Source: Brienomyrus brachyistius (taxonomy: Eukaryota > Chordata > Actinopteri > Osteoglossiformes > Mormyridae). Taken from it: a DNA stretch of 64,000 nucleotides. The translations under genes were made by a program, and so were the position numbers. Positions 33,402-48,036 of this stretch are shown one piece after another. The stretch lies in contig NW_026042761.1 in the NCBI RefSeq assembly GCF_023856365.1, forward strand, positions 38,072 to 102,071. The letters are read 5' to 3'. The notes under the pieces were generated by a model. It saw only the letters and a list, made by a program, of their open reading frames with translations. It had not been told where the DNA came from and searched no databases. Numbering within the stretch: position 1 is the first letter of the stretch; each line of letters starts with the position of its first letter.

Positions 33402-35667
33402 CTATTCTTCAGTATCTGCATTTAAGACCACCAACTGCTCTTTCTCCTCCTTCGCTCGTCGGCTCAGAGTATTGGACTTGGTAAGTAATGTTGCCCTTTT
33501 GGTTCCAGCAGCACTCTCTGCTTCCTCTGCCATGTGCTCAGCATCCTTTTGTAAACTCTCACATACACTTTCCAGTGAGACTCTCTTCCTCTTGAGTTCC
33601 TCAAGTTTTCTTTTTTGCTTTTCGCTCATCTTTCACCTTTGGTCAGAGGCGCTTTGGTTGCTCCCCCACACACTCTGACATGGTCGCATATAAGCCTCTG
33701 TGCAACAACTGTTTCCTCTGATAAGTTGCAGGTCTCCACCTCTATTCGTTCCACTTCGGCTTGCCCATAGGACAGCAGCAGCAAGTTCTTGCAGAACATC
33801 CAGAGGTCAGGATAAGGCCCACTAACTTTTTGATGTAAAAAGACATCAACTTTGGATGGTGCTGAAGGAATGAAGGATATAAAATCCAAGCCTTTTGCCT
33901 CATTGTGCAGGTGATTATCAGACTGCTGGGATATTGCATCACCTGTAATTACATTAATTACAGTAGATTAGATGCAGATCAACAATGTCAATACACAGAA
34001 TCACATGTAGAATAGGAAAGTGATTTATAACCCAATTTTCCTATGATACCATAAATGTGCAATCATTTTAATTTAATCTTGAGATATCTCTAGGCTCATC
34101 AAAGAAAATATAACTGGGCTGATGCTTCTTTTCAAACACCAAGAGTCGGTCTTCTAAATACTGCTAAAATCTACGTGTTAACACTATTCAGTTCAGGGAC
34201 GGATTATGGGTTGTGTGGGCCCCTGGGTAAAACGTTCGCGAGGCCCCCCCCCACCACCACCACCTGCACCACCACCACAACCACCACAAGTCAAGGGCCC
34301 TTGGCAGCCAAACACCCTCCCTATAGGGTCAGGGGACCTTGTAGGCAGAGGATCAAAGAATGTAGGCCCTCTAAAATAGACAAACGAAAATACATTGCTG
34401 ATAAGCGTTGCAAATTGTTTTGGGCTTGGGGCCCACGGGCCCCCTGCACCCCAAGGGCCCCTGGGCAGCGGCCCCGCTAACCCGGTTTGTAATCCGTCCC
34501 TGATTCAGTTAGATGTGAAAAAAGAAAAGCATAATTTAAAAATAATATTCTGAACTATCCTATTCTTATCCTATGATTTACCAGCAGATATCCTGCCTGC
34601 CAACCGATTCTCCTGCGCAAACTTCTGCATGAGATTTCTCCTTTTCTGCTGGCAGTTATCTGGCTGGTGTGCATTTTGTTTGGGTCCAAGCACGTCATCT
34701 CATGTACAATCGAGTACTTCAGAGGGCATTTATCCAAGGCCTTTTTGCACATTTTTGAGAGCACAATCTGGCAATTTTTTTTAATCTGAAGGACACCAAG
34801 GTCACTTCCACTGCCTTTGGCTCCTGACTGTCTCTGACAAAAAGATGGTTTGTCAAATTTCCAGAATCTTTCTGCACACTCAGCCCAAGGTTAACACTAC
34901 CTCAGCTGTACATATCAAACCAGCTCAAACTCCATGTTATTCACATATTTTTTACTTCACAATTGTTTGATACATTTGTATGTAAAGATACCAGTGAATT
35001 CACAGAAGTCCCACCTTGATGACAGCCATTCCTATATCCACCTCCTTTGGACTGAGCCAGAGTTTTTGCCTGTACAACAGCTGTACATGTTGCTACACAA
35101 CACTTAAACATTCTATTTCCTCAATGAACTATTTTTTTTGCAGCAAAAGCCATGAAGCAGCAATAAAATCTTTAAAATATGCTTACCAATAAATATGGTT
35201 CTCCCATTTAAACACATGTAAAGATAAACCATGGATATTTAAAAATCATGGGTTCGTTAATGAGTTTAAATGTTATTGAATGGCTTACCTTAAACTTCTC
35301 CAGTAAGTCTTCAGCGGTGGAGTGGCTCATGTACTGTGATCCCAGAACCAGGACTGCACTCGAGAGCCATTCTCATAATTCACCCAATACCTGACATGCA
35401 CATCCAGTTGTTTTCTTTTGATGGTCCTGTTCATACTTACGTCAAACATGACAACGAAGCTCCCTTTTAATATATGGAGCGAGTCCAAATCGCGCAAGAA
35501 AAGCGGTTTTATCTTTACCACAAGTGACCCTGCGAGTCAGGGAACATCACCCTGGAGACGGTGTGAATGTCATCATTGGACGTATAGGAGTGATGTCGGC
35601 AAACCGTTTGCAAAGCCCATAGCACTTCTGCTTTCAGTGTGGGTTGAGGAGGATGTACTGAAGGCAT
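33402..35667 (-). pseudogene. hAT-like transposase-derived gene remnant, copy 4
   Basis: Exon pieces at 35667-35289, 34890-34582 and 33942-33402. Same lesions. Confidence 0.63.
34194..34502. mobile_element. hAT MITE, copy 4
   Basis: 309 bp, 9-C run. Confidence 0.93.
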
Positions 35668-35770
35668 TATTTGTCATGGGATCCGGAGACACTGCCAAAA
35701 CGGGTGTAGGCCTATCTTTAGAGGTTGTACTTATCTCCACTGAATAAACATAAATCTGGGCTTATTCTAT

Positions 35771-36277
35771 ACTGAACAAAAATATAAACGCAACACTCTT
35801 GTTTCTGCTCCCATTTTTCATGAGATGGACTTAAAGACCTACAATTCATTCCAGATACACAATATTACCATTTCTCTCAAACATTTCTCACAAATCAGTC
35901 TAAATGTGTGATAGTGAGCACTTCTGCTTTGCTGAGATAATCCATCCCACCTCACAGGTGTGCCACATCAAGATGCTGATCTGACATCATGGGTAGTGCA
36001 CAGGTGTACCTTATACTGCCCACAATAAAAGGCCACCCTGGAATGTGCAGTTTTTTGCTTTATTGGGGGTCTGGGGACTCAGAACCGGTCAGTATCTGGT
36101 GTGACCACCATTTGCCTCATGCAATGCAACACATCTTCTTCGCATAGAGTTTATCAGATTGTCAATTGTGGCCTGTGGAATGTTGGTCCACTCCTCTTCA
36201 ATGGCTGTGCGAAGTTGTTGGATATTAGTGGGAACTGGTACACGCTGTCGTATACGCCGGTCAAGCACATCCCAAAC
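35771..36277 (-). mobile_element. Tc1-like transposon 3' end, copy 4
   Basis: Transposase C-terminus at 36089-36277. Confidence 0.88.
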
Positions 36278-36880
36278 AAGAGCAGCTGACCTGAGAAATA
36301 AGAAATAAGCTAAGCTGGAAACCTGGACCCTCCGACCAAGAATGCGTGAAGTACCCTCAGAAGGTCTACTAGAAGATGTACGTAGAAGACTACTACAGAT
36401 CAGCTGATCTACACCACAGCAACAGTGATCCTTGAGCTGGAGCCGGACCGTCTTTGAAGACTCCGTAAATCTCCGTATAATAATATATATCTACGGGAAC
36501 GAGAAAGGAGAAAGCAGAGAACAAGAACAAGATTTGTAAATGTAAGATTTGAAGGACCCCCGGCATGAAAAATAGAATAGTTCTCGTCATTAGTGAACAT
36601 GTGTCTCGTCATTGTGTATCATGGACAGTAAGAGGGGGATCAATAGAGTGTTGTTATTATAACGTCTAAAAAGTCTGTCGATAAATCAATAAGAAAATAA
36701 ATGAAGTCGTTTTCGCGAACACGCGAACAGGGGCCGGACCGACTGTAGGGGGCGTGGCCAGAGACAGCCATAGCTGTCAAGTCTCCCGTTTTGGCCGGGA
36801 AACTACCGTATTTTACTTCTCTTTCCCGCCGTCCTCCCGTATTAGTATTTTCCCGTAAATCTCCCTTATATTATATAGTT

Positions 36881-36951
36881 GCTGGATAGTGTAGTGGTAA
36901 GATCGCCGCCTTTCACACGGGAGACCGGGGTTCGAATCCCGGTTGTGGCCA
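36881..36951 (+). tRNA. tRNA-Glu(TTC)-like sequence 1, copy 4
   Basis: Standard 71-base sequence. Confidence 0.55.
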
Positions 36952-37157
36952 AAAATATATTTTATATATTTTATATATTTATATTTATATTTATATTATA
37001 TTTTATATAATTTATATTATTTTATATTTCCTGTCTTAAAATGTAAGGGATACTGGAGCCTCCCGTTTTGGCCGGGAAACTACCGTATTTTACTTCTCTT
37101 TCCCGCCGTCCTCCCGTATTAGTATTTTCCCGTAAATCTCCCTTATATTATATAGTT

Positions 37158-37228
37158 GCTGGATAGTGTAGTGGTAAGATCGCCGCCTTTCACACGGGAG
37201 ACCGGGGTTCGAATCCCGGTTGTGGCCA
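37158..37228 (+). tRNA. tRNA-Glu(TTC)-like sequence 2, copy 4
   Basis: Last member here. One whole 277-bp unit fewer than in copy 3. Confidence 0.55.
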
Positions 37229-37270
37229 AAAATATATTTTATATATTTTATATATTTATATTTATATTTA

Positions 37271-38526
37271 AAAGCCTGAGGCGACAGTGGCAAGGAAACT
37301 CCCTCTAGCAGGAAGAAACCTTGAGTGGAACCTAGACTCAGAAGGGGACCCCATCCTCCTCTGGGCGACCAAGGAGCATGAAACTGCATTTACATTGACA
37401 TTCATTAGAGTTCATATAGTTATAAAGTCCCAGTTGGTTTCATGTAGTTATATCCAGGAGTCCAGGTGCGGGTTCACACGGTGTAGTCGGCTCGGTATCA
37501 GCTCGAAAAAGAGAAGATGGAGAAGAGTTATTGCCCTACACCTAACCGGCAGGACTAAAGCAACTATGACAGCCTGCCTAAAAGAGTGACCTGGAAGGAA
37601 GCACAGGCATGAGGGTTTACAGAGGTTTTGGCGTCAAGCCACCTCCCATCCACAGCTTAAGTGATCGGCGAGAGTGGCAGGACGACAGCACCAATCCCCC
37701 CTTTCCCCTTCAATCTCAAATAACTATGAACCTCCAGATTTCCCATTCACCTTAGAAAAGAAGATTTAACTATCCAAAAGACTGGCGAAAGAGGTACATC
37801 TTAAGCCTTGACTTAAAAGCAGAGATTGTGTCTGAGTTCCGAACACTAATAGGAAGTTTATTCCATAGCTGTGGTGCTTTATGAGCAAATGCTCTTCCCC
37901 CAAAGGTAATGTTCTTTATTCTGGGTACGGATAGAATACCTCCATCTCGTCATCTAAGTGTATGATTCGGAACGCAAATGAGGTCACTCACATACTGCGG
38001 TGCAAGACCATTTACAGCTTTATAGGTTAAGAGCAGTGTTTTGTAGTCAACACGAAATCTAACTGGCAGCCAGTGCAGTGAAGATAAAATTGGGGTAATA
38101 TGATTATATGTTTTAGTTTAACTATTGCTAGTAGCGGTTCAATCAATGCTGGGAGCATCGCTGAATAATTTTGATGGAACAGGTTCTAGCATACAAGTAG
38201 ATGAATTTGAAGATAAAATTAAGTACATCAGTTCTGACTGGTTAACCAATATTCAATATTCAAAATGTTCTGTTTAATTGAGCATATTTTTGGTCAAAAA
38301 GTTTCATAAAGTCGTCACTGGAAAATAACCAGTGGTCTGGTTATTAGTCAGCTTGGACACCATAGTAAATAGGAATCTAGGATTATTTTTGTTTATTTCA
38401 ATTAGTTCTGATAGATACTAGATGATTTGGCGGCACTAAGAGCCTTTTTGTAGCTACCCATAGCCTCTTTCCATGCTAGTTCGAACACCACTAGTTTAGT
38501 ATGATGCCACTTACATTCTGTAAGGA
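37271..38526 (-). mobile_element. CR1/L2/Rex-group LINE remnant, copy 4
   Basis: C-terminal coding remnant at 37770-38105. Confidence 0.78.
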
Positions 38527-39722
38527 CATAAAACTTATAGGTCCTGCAGGCCCCAACTCTGATCAGCCTGCATCAGTCTATTTCAGAGCTCCGCTGGCCC
38601 AGGCAAGACTGGACTCAACTCGTCAAACCACCCCTTTTAAGGAAGGCAAAGGCCTGCCGGCTCCTGAGAGACTGGATAGGAATAACTGGAGCAGCACAGA
38701 AAAAGCAAGACCTTTCACCCCCGGAGTGACCAGAGTTCCACAATCAATCCACAGCAACAACAGCTGTCAGCCTCCAGACACAGACACCTTTTCCACTATA
38801 AACAGGATAACTCAGCACACATAGATGTTAGGGACAAATACACGCATGTTTGGTCTCGTTTGAATAGGCATGAGACGAGGAGTATTATACTCTCAGATTT
38901 AAGGCAGTATAGCTTTTCCTAAGAGAAATACAGAAACTTCGGCTCAACCCACCAAACTGAGAGAGATTCTCTCATGGTAGAACAAGGGAATTACAACCAC
39001 CCCCTAAAGTGATCTGATTGGCTGGGGACTTGAGAACCAAGGTCAGCAATGCCCCTAAAATTAACCATTGACCGAAATTAGTCAGTCTTCAGAAACATGC
39101 CATCACCTGGTCTGGATACTTAAGGAAGGGCTTCAGAAGTAGTCGGGGAGTCACTCTGTAATCAGAGCTCCCGCAGAGAACTGGGTGAAAGTCTATCTGT
39201 AGTCAGATACTTTCCACAGAACTTTGTTCACTCTCAGCTGAGGAATGTGAATACATGATATGAAGACAACTGGATCACAACTGGATCACGGGGGAATCAT
39301 AAGCAGGGAAGAACACACAGGCAAACAGCAGCAGCAACATTAAAGGCAGGACTGAGAAGCACATTTATACAAGGCTAAGCAGGGAGCAAACTAGAGGCAC
39401 CTGAAATGAGTAACACAAGGGCAGGAAGGAGAGGTAAAACAAACGCGGAACAGGCATGGCACGTTATACCACACTAGGGAGGAAACGGGAGGTTCAGGAG
39501 GGCAGGGTGTGGCAGGGATCCGTTTCAAAATTTAATTTTGGCTTGTACAAACCTTGGTAAAAGCTGCAAAAGATCGATCAACCACTTTCTGAGCTATTGT
39601 CTTAACAAACAAAGCATCTGTTGGGGTGGCGGTGTCTGGGGAATACCATGTGTAATACACCTTGTGAAGATTTATATGTAAAACAAAATATTTTTTGATT
39701 CTATCACACATATAGAAATTAT

Positions 39723-40077
39723 CCATCCATCCATTTTCCAAACCGCTTATCCTATTGGGTCGCGGGGGGTCCGGAGCCTATCCCAGAATCAATGGGCACG
39801 AGGCAGGGAACAACCCAGGATGGGGGGCCAGCCCATCGCAGGGCACACTCACACACCATCCACTCACACACACACACCTACGGGCAATTCAGCAACTCCA
39901 ATTAGCCCCAGCATGTTTTTGGACTGTGGGGGGAAACCGGAGTACCCAGAGGAAACCCCACAACGACATGGGGAGAACATGCAAACTCCACACACATGTG
40001 ACCCAGGCGGAGACACGAACCCGGGTCCCAGAGGTGTGAGGCGACAGTGCTAACCACTGCACCACCATGCCGCCCCT
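39723..40077 (-). mobile_element. L2-tailed SINE-like retroposon, copy 4
   Basis: Target duplications at 39711-39722 and 40078-40089. Confidence 0.88.
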
Positions 40078-40657
40078 TATAGAAATTATTCTAGGTTTAA
40101 ATAGTAATTTAGCTGAGTAACTAGGCTGAAATTCTAGATAGTTGCAATTTTAAGAATTATTACTATTATTCACAGCTTTTAAGCATGCAGTTGGATGACG
40201 GATGGATGGATATTCAGCCACCAGAAATGCCAATTGTTGTTAAGAGGATCAAAGTCTGCAAAGTAGTATGCAGGGTTTAAGGCCAGAACACAGCATACTC
40301 TCCGACAGAAAGCATAAAGTTCACTGGGGGAATTTCTGTGGCCACTGCCTGAACAGCATGTGTGGAGAATGTTTATGAGGGTCGAGCCATGCAGAGCTGC
40401 TGGCCCTGGCATGTAATGATGAATCACAAATCAGTTAAAAATCGGTGCAAATGCATGAAGATTTAAACCGGCTGATGTGGAAAATGAATCACTATTGTAG
40501 GAGTACTTCACAGTACTTTAACAGAAAAACTGGTGTAATATTACATTTGATTTCACAATGTGAGTTTGACGTCAGATGTCACTGCGTATCACGTCGACAT
40601 CGTACGTCAGTTTTTGGTTTTGAGCGAACGCGAGATGATGAATGAATTTGAAACTGA

Positions 40658-40952
40658 GGACGGCACAGTGGTTAGTGCTGGCTTCGGTCCAGGGCCCTTT
40701 CTGTGTGGAGTTCGCATGCTCTCCCCGTTTTCGCCGGGGACTCCAGGTTCCTCCCACGGTCCAAAAGCATGCAGGATAGGTTGACTGGTGAGTCTAAATT
40801 GGCCCTGTAGTTGTGTGAGTGTGTGCGACCTGCGGTGTGTAGGTGACTGCCTGGGCTTGGTTCCTGTCTGCGCCCCTTGTTCCCGGGATAGGCTCCGGTC
40901 TCCCCCGCGATCTCAGTTGGGATTAAGTGGTTTCAGAAAATGGATGGATGGA
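40658..40952 (+). mobile_element. L2-tailed retroposon, copy 5
   Basis: Equivalent of 432-726. Confidence 0.82.
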
Positions 40953-42967
40953 CGCACCGCCCGATCTTCAATTGGCGGTGTGGCAGCATATTAGCTTTCC
41001 GGTAATCACAAACGAGGAGGAAACAGCGAGAAAAGCACAGACAAGACATAAACTGCATGCAAACATTGTAATAGACTGATAACATACACAAACAGGTCCA
41101 CTGGCACCACCGTGAGCTGAGTGAAGATTATTAAAAGGGCAAAGCACGCTAAAAAGCTGCACATGCAAACCTTAGCTTATTTATTTGATTTATTTTTTTT
41201 TATTTACTTATTTTGATTTGGGATTTTTTTCAACAGTATTTTATTCAAATTCAGTTGCACTGTTCACAACAGTGTCAACAGTTCAGAAAGATAAATATAA
41301 GAATATTTTTGAATATATTTGTCTGCAGCTCATTCTGCAAAAAATGAGAAAATTGTATCGTGAACTCAGAATCGTGAATCGTATCAAATGGTGAGTTGAA
41401 TGTATCGTTACATCCCTAGTTCTTACAGTAGTACTATGGTATGGTGGAGCCACATGACAGGAAGGCAGTACATTGCGAAGTCTGTTAAGAACATCATTCG
41501 CACTGAACTGCCCTCCATTGACCAGCTGTACTTTAACTGCCACAGTAACAAGGTTCAGTCTATAATCCAGGACTCTGACCACCATCCACAAACACTGACT
41601 AGCAGATTCATGAACAGCTTCATTCGCCAAACAATTCAAACCTGCAGCTTTTGCATCCCCTGTAACAGTCATTTCCACGGCAGCTGCACTGTACAGCTGT
41701 TACTGCACTTTATCCACCACTGACCACGTATCATCCAGTTTTGTCCTGCTTTGTATCGCACTGTTTCTGCACCATGTTGTCTTGTACTCCCTTGTGTTGT
41801 TATGCACCATCTGTGTTGTTCTGAGCAGTGCCATGATGCAATATTACAAAAAGATCTTGAGGAAATGCAGAGTTCTGGAGGAGATTCTCACAGATCATGG
41901 CATGTGTTTATACTGAAGAAACTGTACAAATTGCTAGACATAAAACACAGGACTGGCAACTGTGGTACGTTTTAACACCTTGATAAAAAACTTAAAATCC
42001 ATAGTAAGTAGGACAACCTCATAGAACCTTTACTAGTCATTGTTCAGAAGATTAACACGGATTAAAAACCATTACTATGAAAGCACGCTAATCAGTTAAG
42101 TTGATTATGTGGAGAGAGAGAAAAAAAACTGTCTTTGAAAAAGATCAACCATAGAACGAAGCTGCAGCATTGACACCCCCTAGTGGTGATTTGAAGATAG
42201 TTCTGTCTGTAGCAGCTAAGCAGTAGATTTGGCGTCAGGTGCCATGACAAACTCAGTGCTGCTCGGTTTGAACGGCAGAAGCACAAAAATAAAGGGGGCA
42301 TCTACTGCACGCCCCCCACCCTTGAAAATGGTACAAATTATCATGCAACAGTTTTCTTAAGTAAGTCTTTTTGGGCGTCTGCAGAAACCTCCACGATGCG
42401 ATTGCCCTGATTAAGAAGTGCGCAGCGGATACAATTTGGGATGCATCGTTCATCCGATTTATTAATATATAATTATTAGTATGTCTATATTATTTTAGAA
42501 ACGTTACTTGACGAATATTTTTCATTGAGATTGATTCCCCGTTTAAAATTTTGGTGACACTTCATATTTTTTAAGAGAGACAGACAATTTGACGCATGCA
42601 ATTTGCAGAAATATGTTGTGCCGCTATAAAGTACACAGGCAGCATGACAAACATAAGTACTCACTGAAGCCACGACATACGCCCGGCTGGCCCCAGCGGT
42701 ACCCCTAAGAAGAAGGCTTTTTTCACAACCCACGACCATCACGAGGGCAAAAAAAACTGAATAGCCTAGAATTTAGTTAATTACAAGGCACATATTTATT
42801 GGAGCAAGAGCTCTAACATAAAACTACCTTGTAATTATAAAGTATTATGGCTGTGAACAATGTACAAACAGGCACAGAAAGTAAAATACTCCAAAAATGC
42901 AAAGAACCTAAATATTTTTGTTTCCACCGATTCACTCTTGATGTGTTAGGAGTCACAGTTCAGTAGC

Positions 42968-45233
42968 CTATTCTTCAGTATCTGCATTTAAGACCACCAA
43001 CTGCTCTTTCTCCTCCTTCGCTCGTCGGCTCAGAGTATTGGACTTGGTAAGTAATGTTGCCCTTTTGGTTCCAGCAGCACTCTCTGCTTCCTCTGCCATG
43101 TGCTCAGCATCCTTTTGTAAACTCTCACATACACTTTCCAGTGAGACTCTCTTCCTCTTGAGTTCCTCAAGTTTTCTTTTTTGCTTTTCGCTCATCTTTC
43201 ACCTTTGGTCAGAGGCGCTTTGGTTGCTCCCCCACACACTCTGACATGGTCGCATATAAGCCTCTGTGCAACAACTGTTTCCTCTGATAAGTTGCAGGTC
43301 TCCACCTCTATTCGTTCCACTTCGGCTTGCCCATAGGACAGCAGCAGCAAGTTCTTGCAGAACATCCAGAGGTCAGGATAAGGCCCACTAACTTTTTGAT
43401 GTAAAAAGACATCAACTTTGGATGGTGCTGAAGGAATGAAGGATATAAAATCCAAGCCTTTTGCCTCATTGTGCAGGTGATTATCAGACTGCTGGGATAT
43501 TGCATCACCTGTAATTACATTAATTACAGTAGATTAGATGCAGATCAACAATGTCAATACACAGAATCACATGTAGAATAGGAAAGTGATTTATAACCCA
43601 ATTTTCCTATGATACCATAAATGTGCAATCATTTTAATTTAATCTTGAGATATCTCTAGGCTCATCAAAGAAAATATAACTGGGCTGATGCTTCTTTTCA
43701 AACACCAAGAGTCGGTCTTCTAAATACTGCTAAAATCTACGTGTTAACACTATTCAGTTCAGGGACGGATTATGGGTTGTGTGGGCCCCTGGGTAAAACG
43801 TTCGCGAGGCCCCCCCCCACCACCACCACCTGCACCACCACCACAACCACCACAAGTCAAGGGCCCTTGGCAGCCAAACACCCTCCCTATAGGGTCAGGG
43901 GACCTTGTAGGCAGAGGATCAAAGAATGTAGGCCCTCTAAAATAGACAAACGAAAATACATTGCTGATAAGCGTTGCAAATTGTTTTGGGCTTGGGGCCC
44001 ACGGGCCCCCTGCACCCCAAGGGCCCCTGGGCAGCGGCCCCGCTAACCCGGTTTGTAATCCGTCCCTGATTCAGTTAGATGTGAAAAAAGAAAAGCATAA
44101 TTTAAAAATAATATTCTGAACTATCCTATTCTTATCCTATGATTTACCAGCAGATATCCTGCCTGCCAACCGATTCTCCTGCGCAAACTTCTGCATGAGA
44201 TTTCTCCTTTTCTGCTGGCAGTTATCTGGCTGGTGTGCATTTTGTTTGGGTCCAAGCACGTCATCTCATGTACAATCGAGTACTTCAGAGGGCATTTATC
44301 CAAGGCCTTTTTGCACATTTTTGAGAGCACAATCTGGCAATTTTTTTTAATCTGAAGGACACCAAGGTCACTTCCACTGCCTTTGGCTCCTGACTGTCTC
44401 TGACAAAAAGATGGTTTGTCAAATTTCCAGAATCTTTCTGCACACTCAGCCCAAGGTTAACACTACCTCAGCTGTACATATCAAACCAGCTCAAACTCCA
44501 TGTTATTCACATATTTTTTACTTCACAATTGTTTGATACATTTGTATGTAAAGATACCAGTGAATTCACAGAAGTCCCACCTTGATGACAGCCATTCCTA
44601 TATCCACCTCCTTTGGACTGAGCCAGAGTTTTTGCCTGTACAACAGCTGTACATGTTGCTACACAACACTTAAACATTCTATTTCCTCAATGAACTATTT
44701 TTTTTGCAGCAAAAGCCATGAAGCAGCAATAAAATCTTTAAAATATGCTTACCAATAAATATGGTTCTCCCATTTAAACACATGTAAAGATAAACCATGG
44801 ATATTTAAAAATCATGGGTTCGTTAATGAGTTTAAATGTTATTGAATGGCTTACCTTAAACTTCTCCAGTAAGTCTTCAGCGGTGGAGTGGCTCATGTAC
44901 TGTGATCCCAGAACCAGGACTGCACTCGAGAGCCATTCTCATAATTCACCCAATACCTGACATGCACATCCAGTTGTTTTCTTTTGATGGTCCTGTTCAT
45001 ACTTACGTCAAACATGACAACGAAGCTCCCTTTTAATATATGGAGCGAGTCCAAATCGCGCAAGAAAAGCGGTTTTATCTTTACCACAAGTGACCCTGCG
45101 AGTCAGGGAACATCACCCTGGAGACGGTGTGAATGTCATCATTGGACGTATAGGAGTGATGTCGGCAAACCGTTTGCAAAGCCCATAGCACTTCTGCTTT
45201 CAGTGTGGGTTGAGGAGGATGTACTGAAGGCAT
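42968..45233 (-). pseudogene. hAT-like transposase-derived gene remnant, copy 5
   Basis: Exon pieces at 45233-44855, 44456-44148 and 43508-42968. Same lesions. Confidence 0.63.
43760..44068. mobile_element. hAT MITE, copy 5
   Basis: 309 bp, 9-C run. Confidence 0.93.
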
Positions 45234-45336
45234 TATTTGTCATGGGATCCGGAGACACTGCCAAAACGGGTGTAGGCCTATCTTTAGAGGTTGTACTTAT
45301 CTCCACTGAATAAACATAAATCTGGGCTTATTCTAT

Positions 45337-45843
45337 ACTGAACAAAAATATAAACGCAACACTCTTGTTTCTGCTCCCATTTTTCATGAGATGGACTTAA
45401 AGACCTACAATTCATTCCAGATACACAATATTACCATTTCTCTCAAACATTTCTCACAAATCAGTCTAAATGTGTGATAGTGAGCACTTCTGCTTTGCTG
45501 AGATAATCCATCCCACCTCACAGGTGTGCCACATCAAGATGCTGATCTGACATCATGGGTAGTGCACAGGTGTACCTTATACTGCCCACAATAAAAGGCC
45601 ACCCTGGAATGTGCAGTTTTTTGCTTTATTGGGGGTCTGGGGACTCAGAACCGGTCAGTATCTGGTGTGACCACCATTTGCCTCATGCAATGCAACACAT
45701 CTTCTTCGCATAGAGTTTATCAGATTGTCAATTGTGGCCTGTGGAATGTTGGTCCACTCCTCTTCAATGGCTGTGCGAAGTTGTTGGATATTAGTGGGAA
45801 CTGGTACACGCTGTCGTATACGCCGGTCAAGCACATCCCAAAC
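45337..45843 (-). mobile_element. Tc1-like transposon 3' end, copy 5
   Basis: Transposase C-terminus at 45655-45843. Confidence 0.88.
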
Positions 45844-46446
45844 AAGAGCAGCTGACCTGAGAAATAAGAAATAAGCTAAGCTGGAAACCTGGACCCTCCG
45901 ACCAAGAATGCGTGAAGTACCCTCAGAAGGTCTACTAGAAGATGTACGTAGAAGACTACTACAGATCAGCTGATCTACACCACAGCAACAGTGATCCTTG
46001 AGCTGGAGCCGGACCGTCTTTGAAGACTCCGTAAATCTCCGTATAATAATATATATCTACGGGAACGAGAAAGGAGAAAGCAGAGAACAAGAACAAGATT
46101 TGTAAATGTAAGATTTGAAGGACCCCCGGCATGAAAAATAGAATAGTTCTCGTCATTAGTGAACATGTGTCTCGTCATTGTGTATCATGGACAGTAAGAG
46201 GGGGATCAATAGAGTGTTGTTATTATAACGTCTAAAAAGTCTGTCGATAAATCAATAAGAAAATAAATGAAGTCGTTTTCGCGAACACGCGAACAGGGGC
46301 CGGACCGACTGTAGGGGGCGTGGCCAGAGACAGCCATAGCTGTCAAGTCTCCCGTTTTGGCCGGGAAACTACCGTATTTTACTTCTCTTTCCCGCCGTCC
46401 TCCCGTATTAGTATTTTCCCGTAAATCTCCCTTATATTATATAGTT

Positions 46447-46512
46447 GCTGGATAGTGTAGTGGTAAGATCGCCGCCTTTCACACGGGAGACCGGGGTTCG
46501 AATCCCGGTTGT
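46447..46512 (+). tRNA. tRNA-Glu(TTC)-like sequence, copy 5 (3' truncated)
   Basis: A box, anticodon loop and B box are intact, but the sequence stops after CCCGGTTGT and continues as AGATGAATTTG of the LINE. The acceptor 3' strand is lost, so it cannot form a tRNA. The AT-rich tail with its T-run terminator is also gone. Confidence 0.6.
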
Positions 46513-46840
46513 AGATGAATTTGAAGATAAAATTAAGTACATCAGTTCTGACTGGTTAACCAATATTCAATATTCAAAATGTTCTGTTTAATTGAGCATA
46601 TTTTTGGTCAAAAAGTTTCATAAAGTCGTCACTGGAAAATAACCAGTGGTCTGGTTATTAGTCAGCTTGGACACCATAGTAAATAGGAATCTAGGATTAT
46701 TTTTGTTTATTTCAATTAGTTCTGATAGATACTAGATGATTTGGCGGCACTAAGAGCCTTTTTGTAGCTACCCATAGCCTCTTTCCATGCTAGTTCGAAC
46801 ACCACTAGTTTAGTATGATGCCACTTACATTCTGTAAGGA
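46511..46840 (-). mobile_element. LINE remnant, copy 5 (linker region only)
   Basis: Corresponds to 7831-8160 of copy 1. The C-terminal domain and 3'UTR were removed by the deletion ending at 46511/46512. Confidence 0.75.
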
Positions 46841-48036
46841 CATAAAACTTATAGGTCCTGCAGGCCCCAACTCTGATCAGCCTGCATCAGTCTATTTCAG
46901 AGCTCCGCTGGCCCAGGCAAGACTGGACTCAACTCGTCAAACCACCCCTTTTAAGGAAGGCAAAGGCCTGCCGGCTCCTGAGAGACTGGATAGGAATAAC
47001 TGGAGCAGCACAGAAAAAGCAAGACCTTTCACCCCCGGAGTGACCAGAGTTCCACAATCAATCCACAGCAACAACAGCTGTCAGCCTCCAGACACAGACA
47101 CCTTTTCCACTATAAACAGGATAACTCAGCACACATAGATGTTAGGGACAAATACACGCATGTTTGGTCTCGTTTGAATAGGCATGAGACGAGGAGTATT
47201 ATACTCTCAGATTTAAGGCAGTATAGCTTTTCCTAAGAGAAATACAGAAACTTCGGCTCAACCCACCAAACTGAGAGAGATTCTCTCATGGTAGAACAAG
47301 GGAATTACAACCACCCCCTAAAGTGATCTGATTGGCTGGGGACTTGAGAACCAAGGTCAGCAATGCCCCTAAAATTAACCATTGACCGAAATTAGTCAGT
47401 CTTCAGAAACATGCCATCACCTGGTCTGGATACTTAAGGAAGGGCTTCAGAAGTAGTCGGGGAGTCACTCTGTAATCAGAGCTCCCGCAGAGAACTGGGT
47501 GAAAGTCTATCTGTAGTCAGATACTTTCCACAGAACTTTGTTCACTCTCAGCTGAGGAATGTGAATACATGATATGAAGACAACTGGATCACAACTGGAT
47601 CACGGGGGAATCATAAGCAGGGAAGAACACACAGGCAAACAGCAGCAGCAACATTAAAGGCAGGACTGAGAAGCACATTTATACAAGGCTAAGCAGGGAG
47701 CAAACTAGAGGCACCTGAAATGAGTAACACAAGGGCAGGAAGGAGAGGTAAAACAAACGCGGAACAGGCATGGCACGTTATACCACACTAGGGAGGAAAC
47801 GGGAGGTTCAGGAGGGCAGGGTGTGGCAGGGATCCGTTTCAAAATTTAATTTTGGCTTGTACAAACCTTGGTAAAAGCTGCAAAAGATCGATCAACCACT
47901 TTCTGAGCTATTGTCTTAACAAACAAAGCATCTGTTGGGGTGGCGGTGTCTGGGGAATACCATGTGTAATACACCTTGTGAAGATTTATATGTAAAACAA
48001 AATATTTTTTGATTCTATCACACATATAGAAATTAT

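Larger units (their letters stand above)
30661..40226. repeat. Macrorepeat copy 4 (9566 bp)
   Basis: Two tRNA-like sequences. Its length equals that of copy 6, and every line I compared between the two is identical, including the array junctions. Confidence 0.98.
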
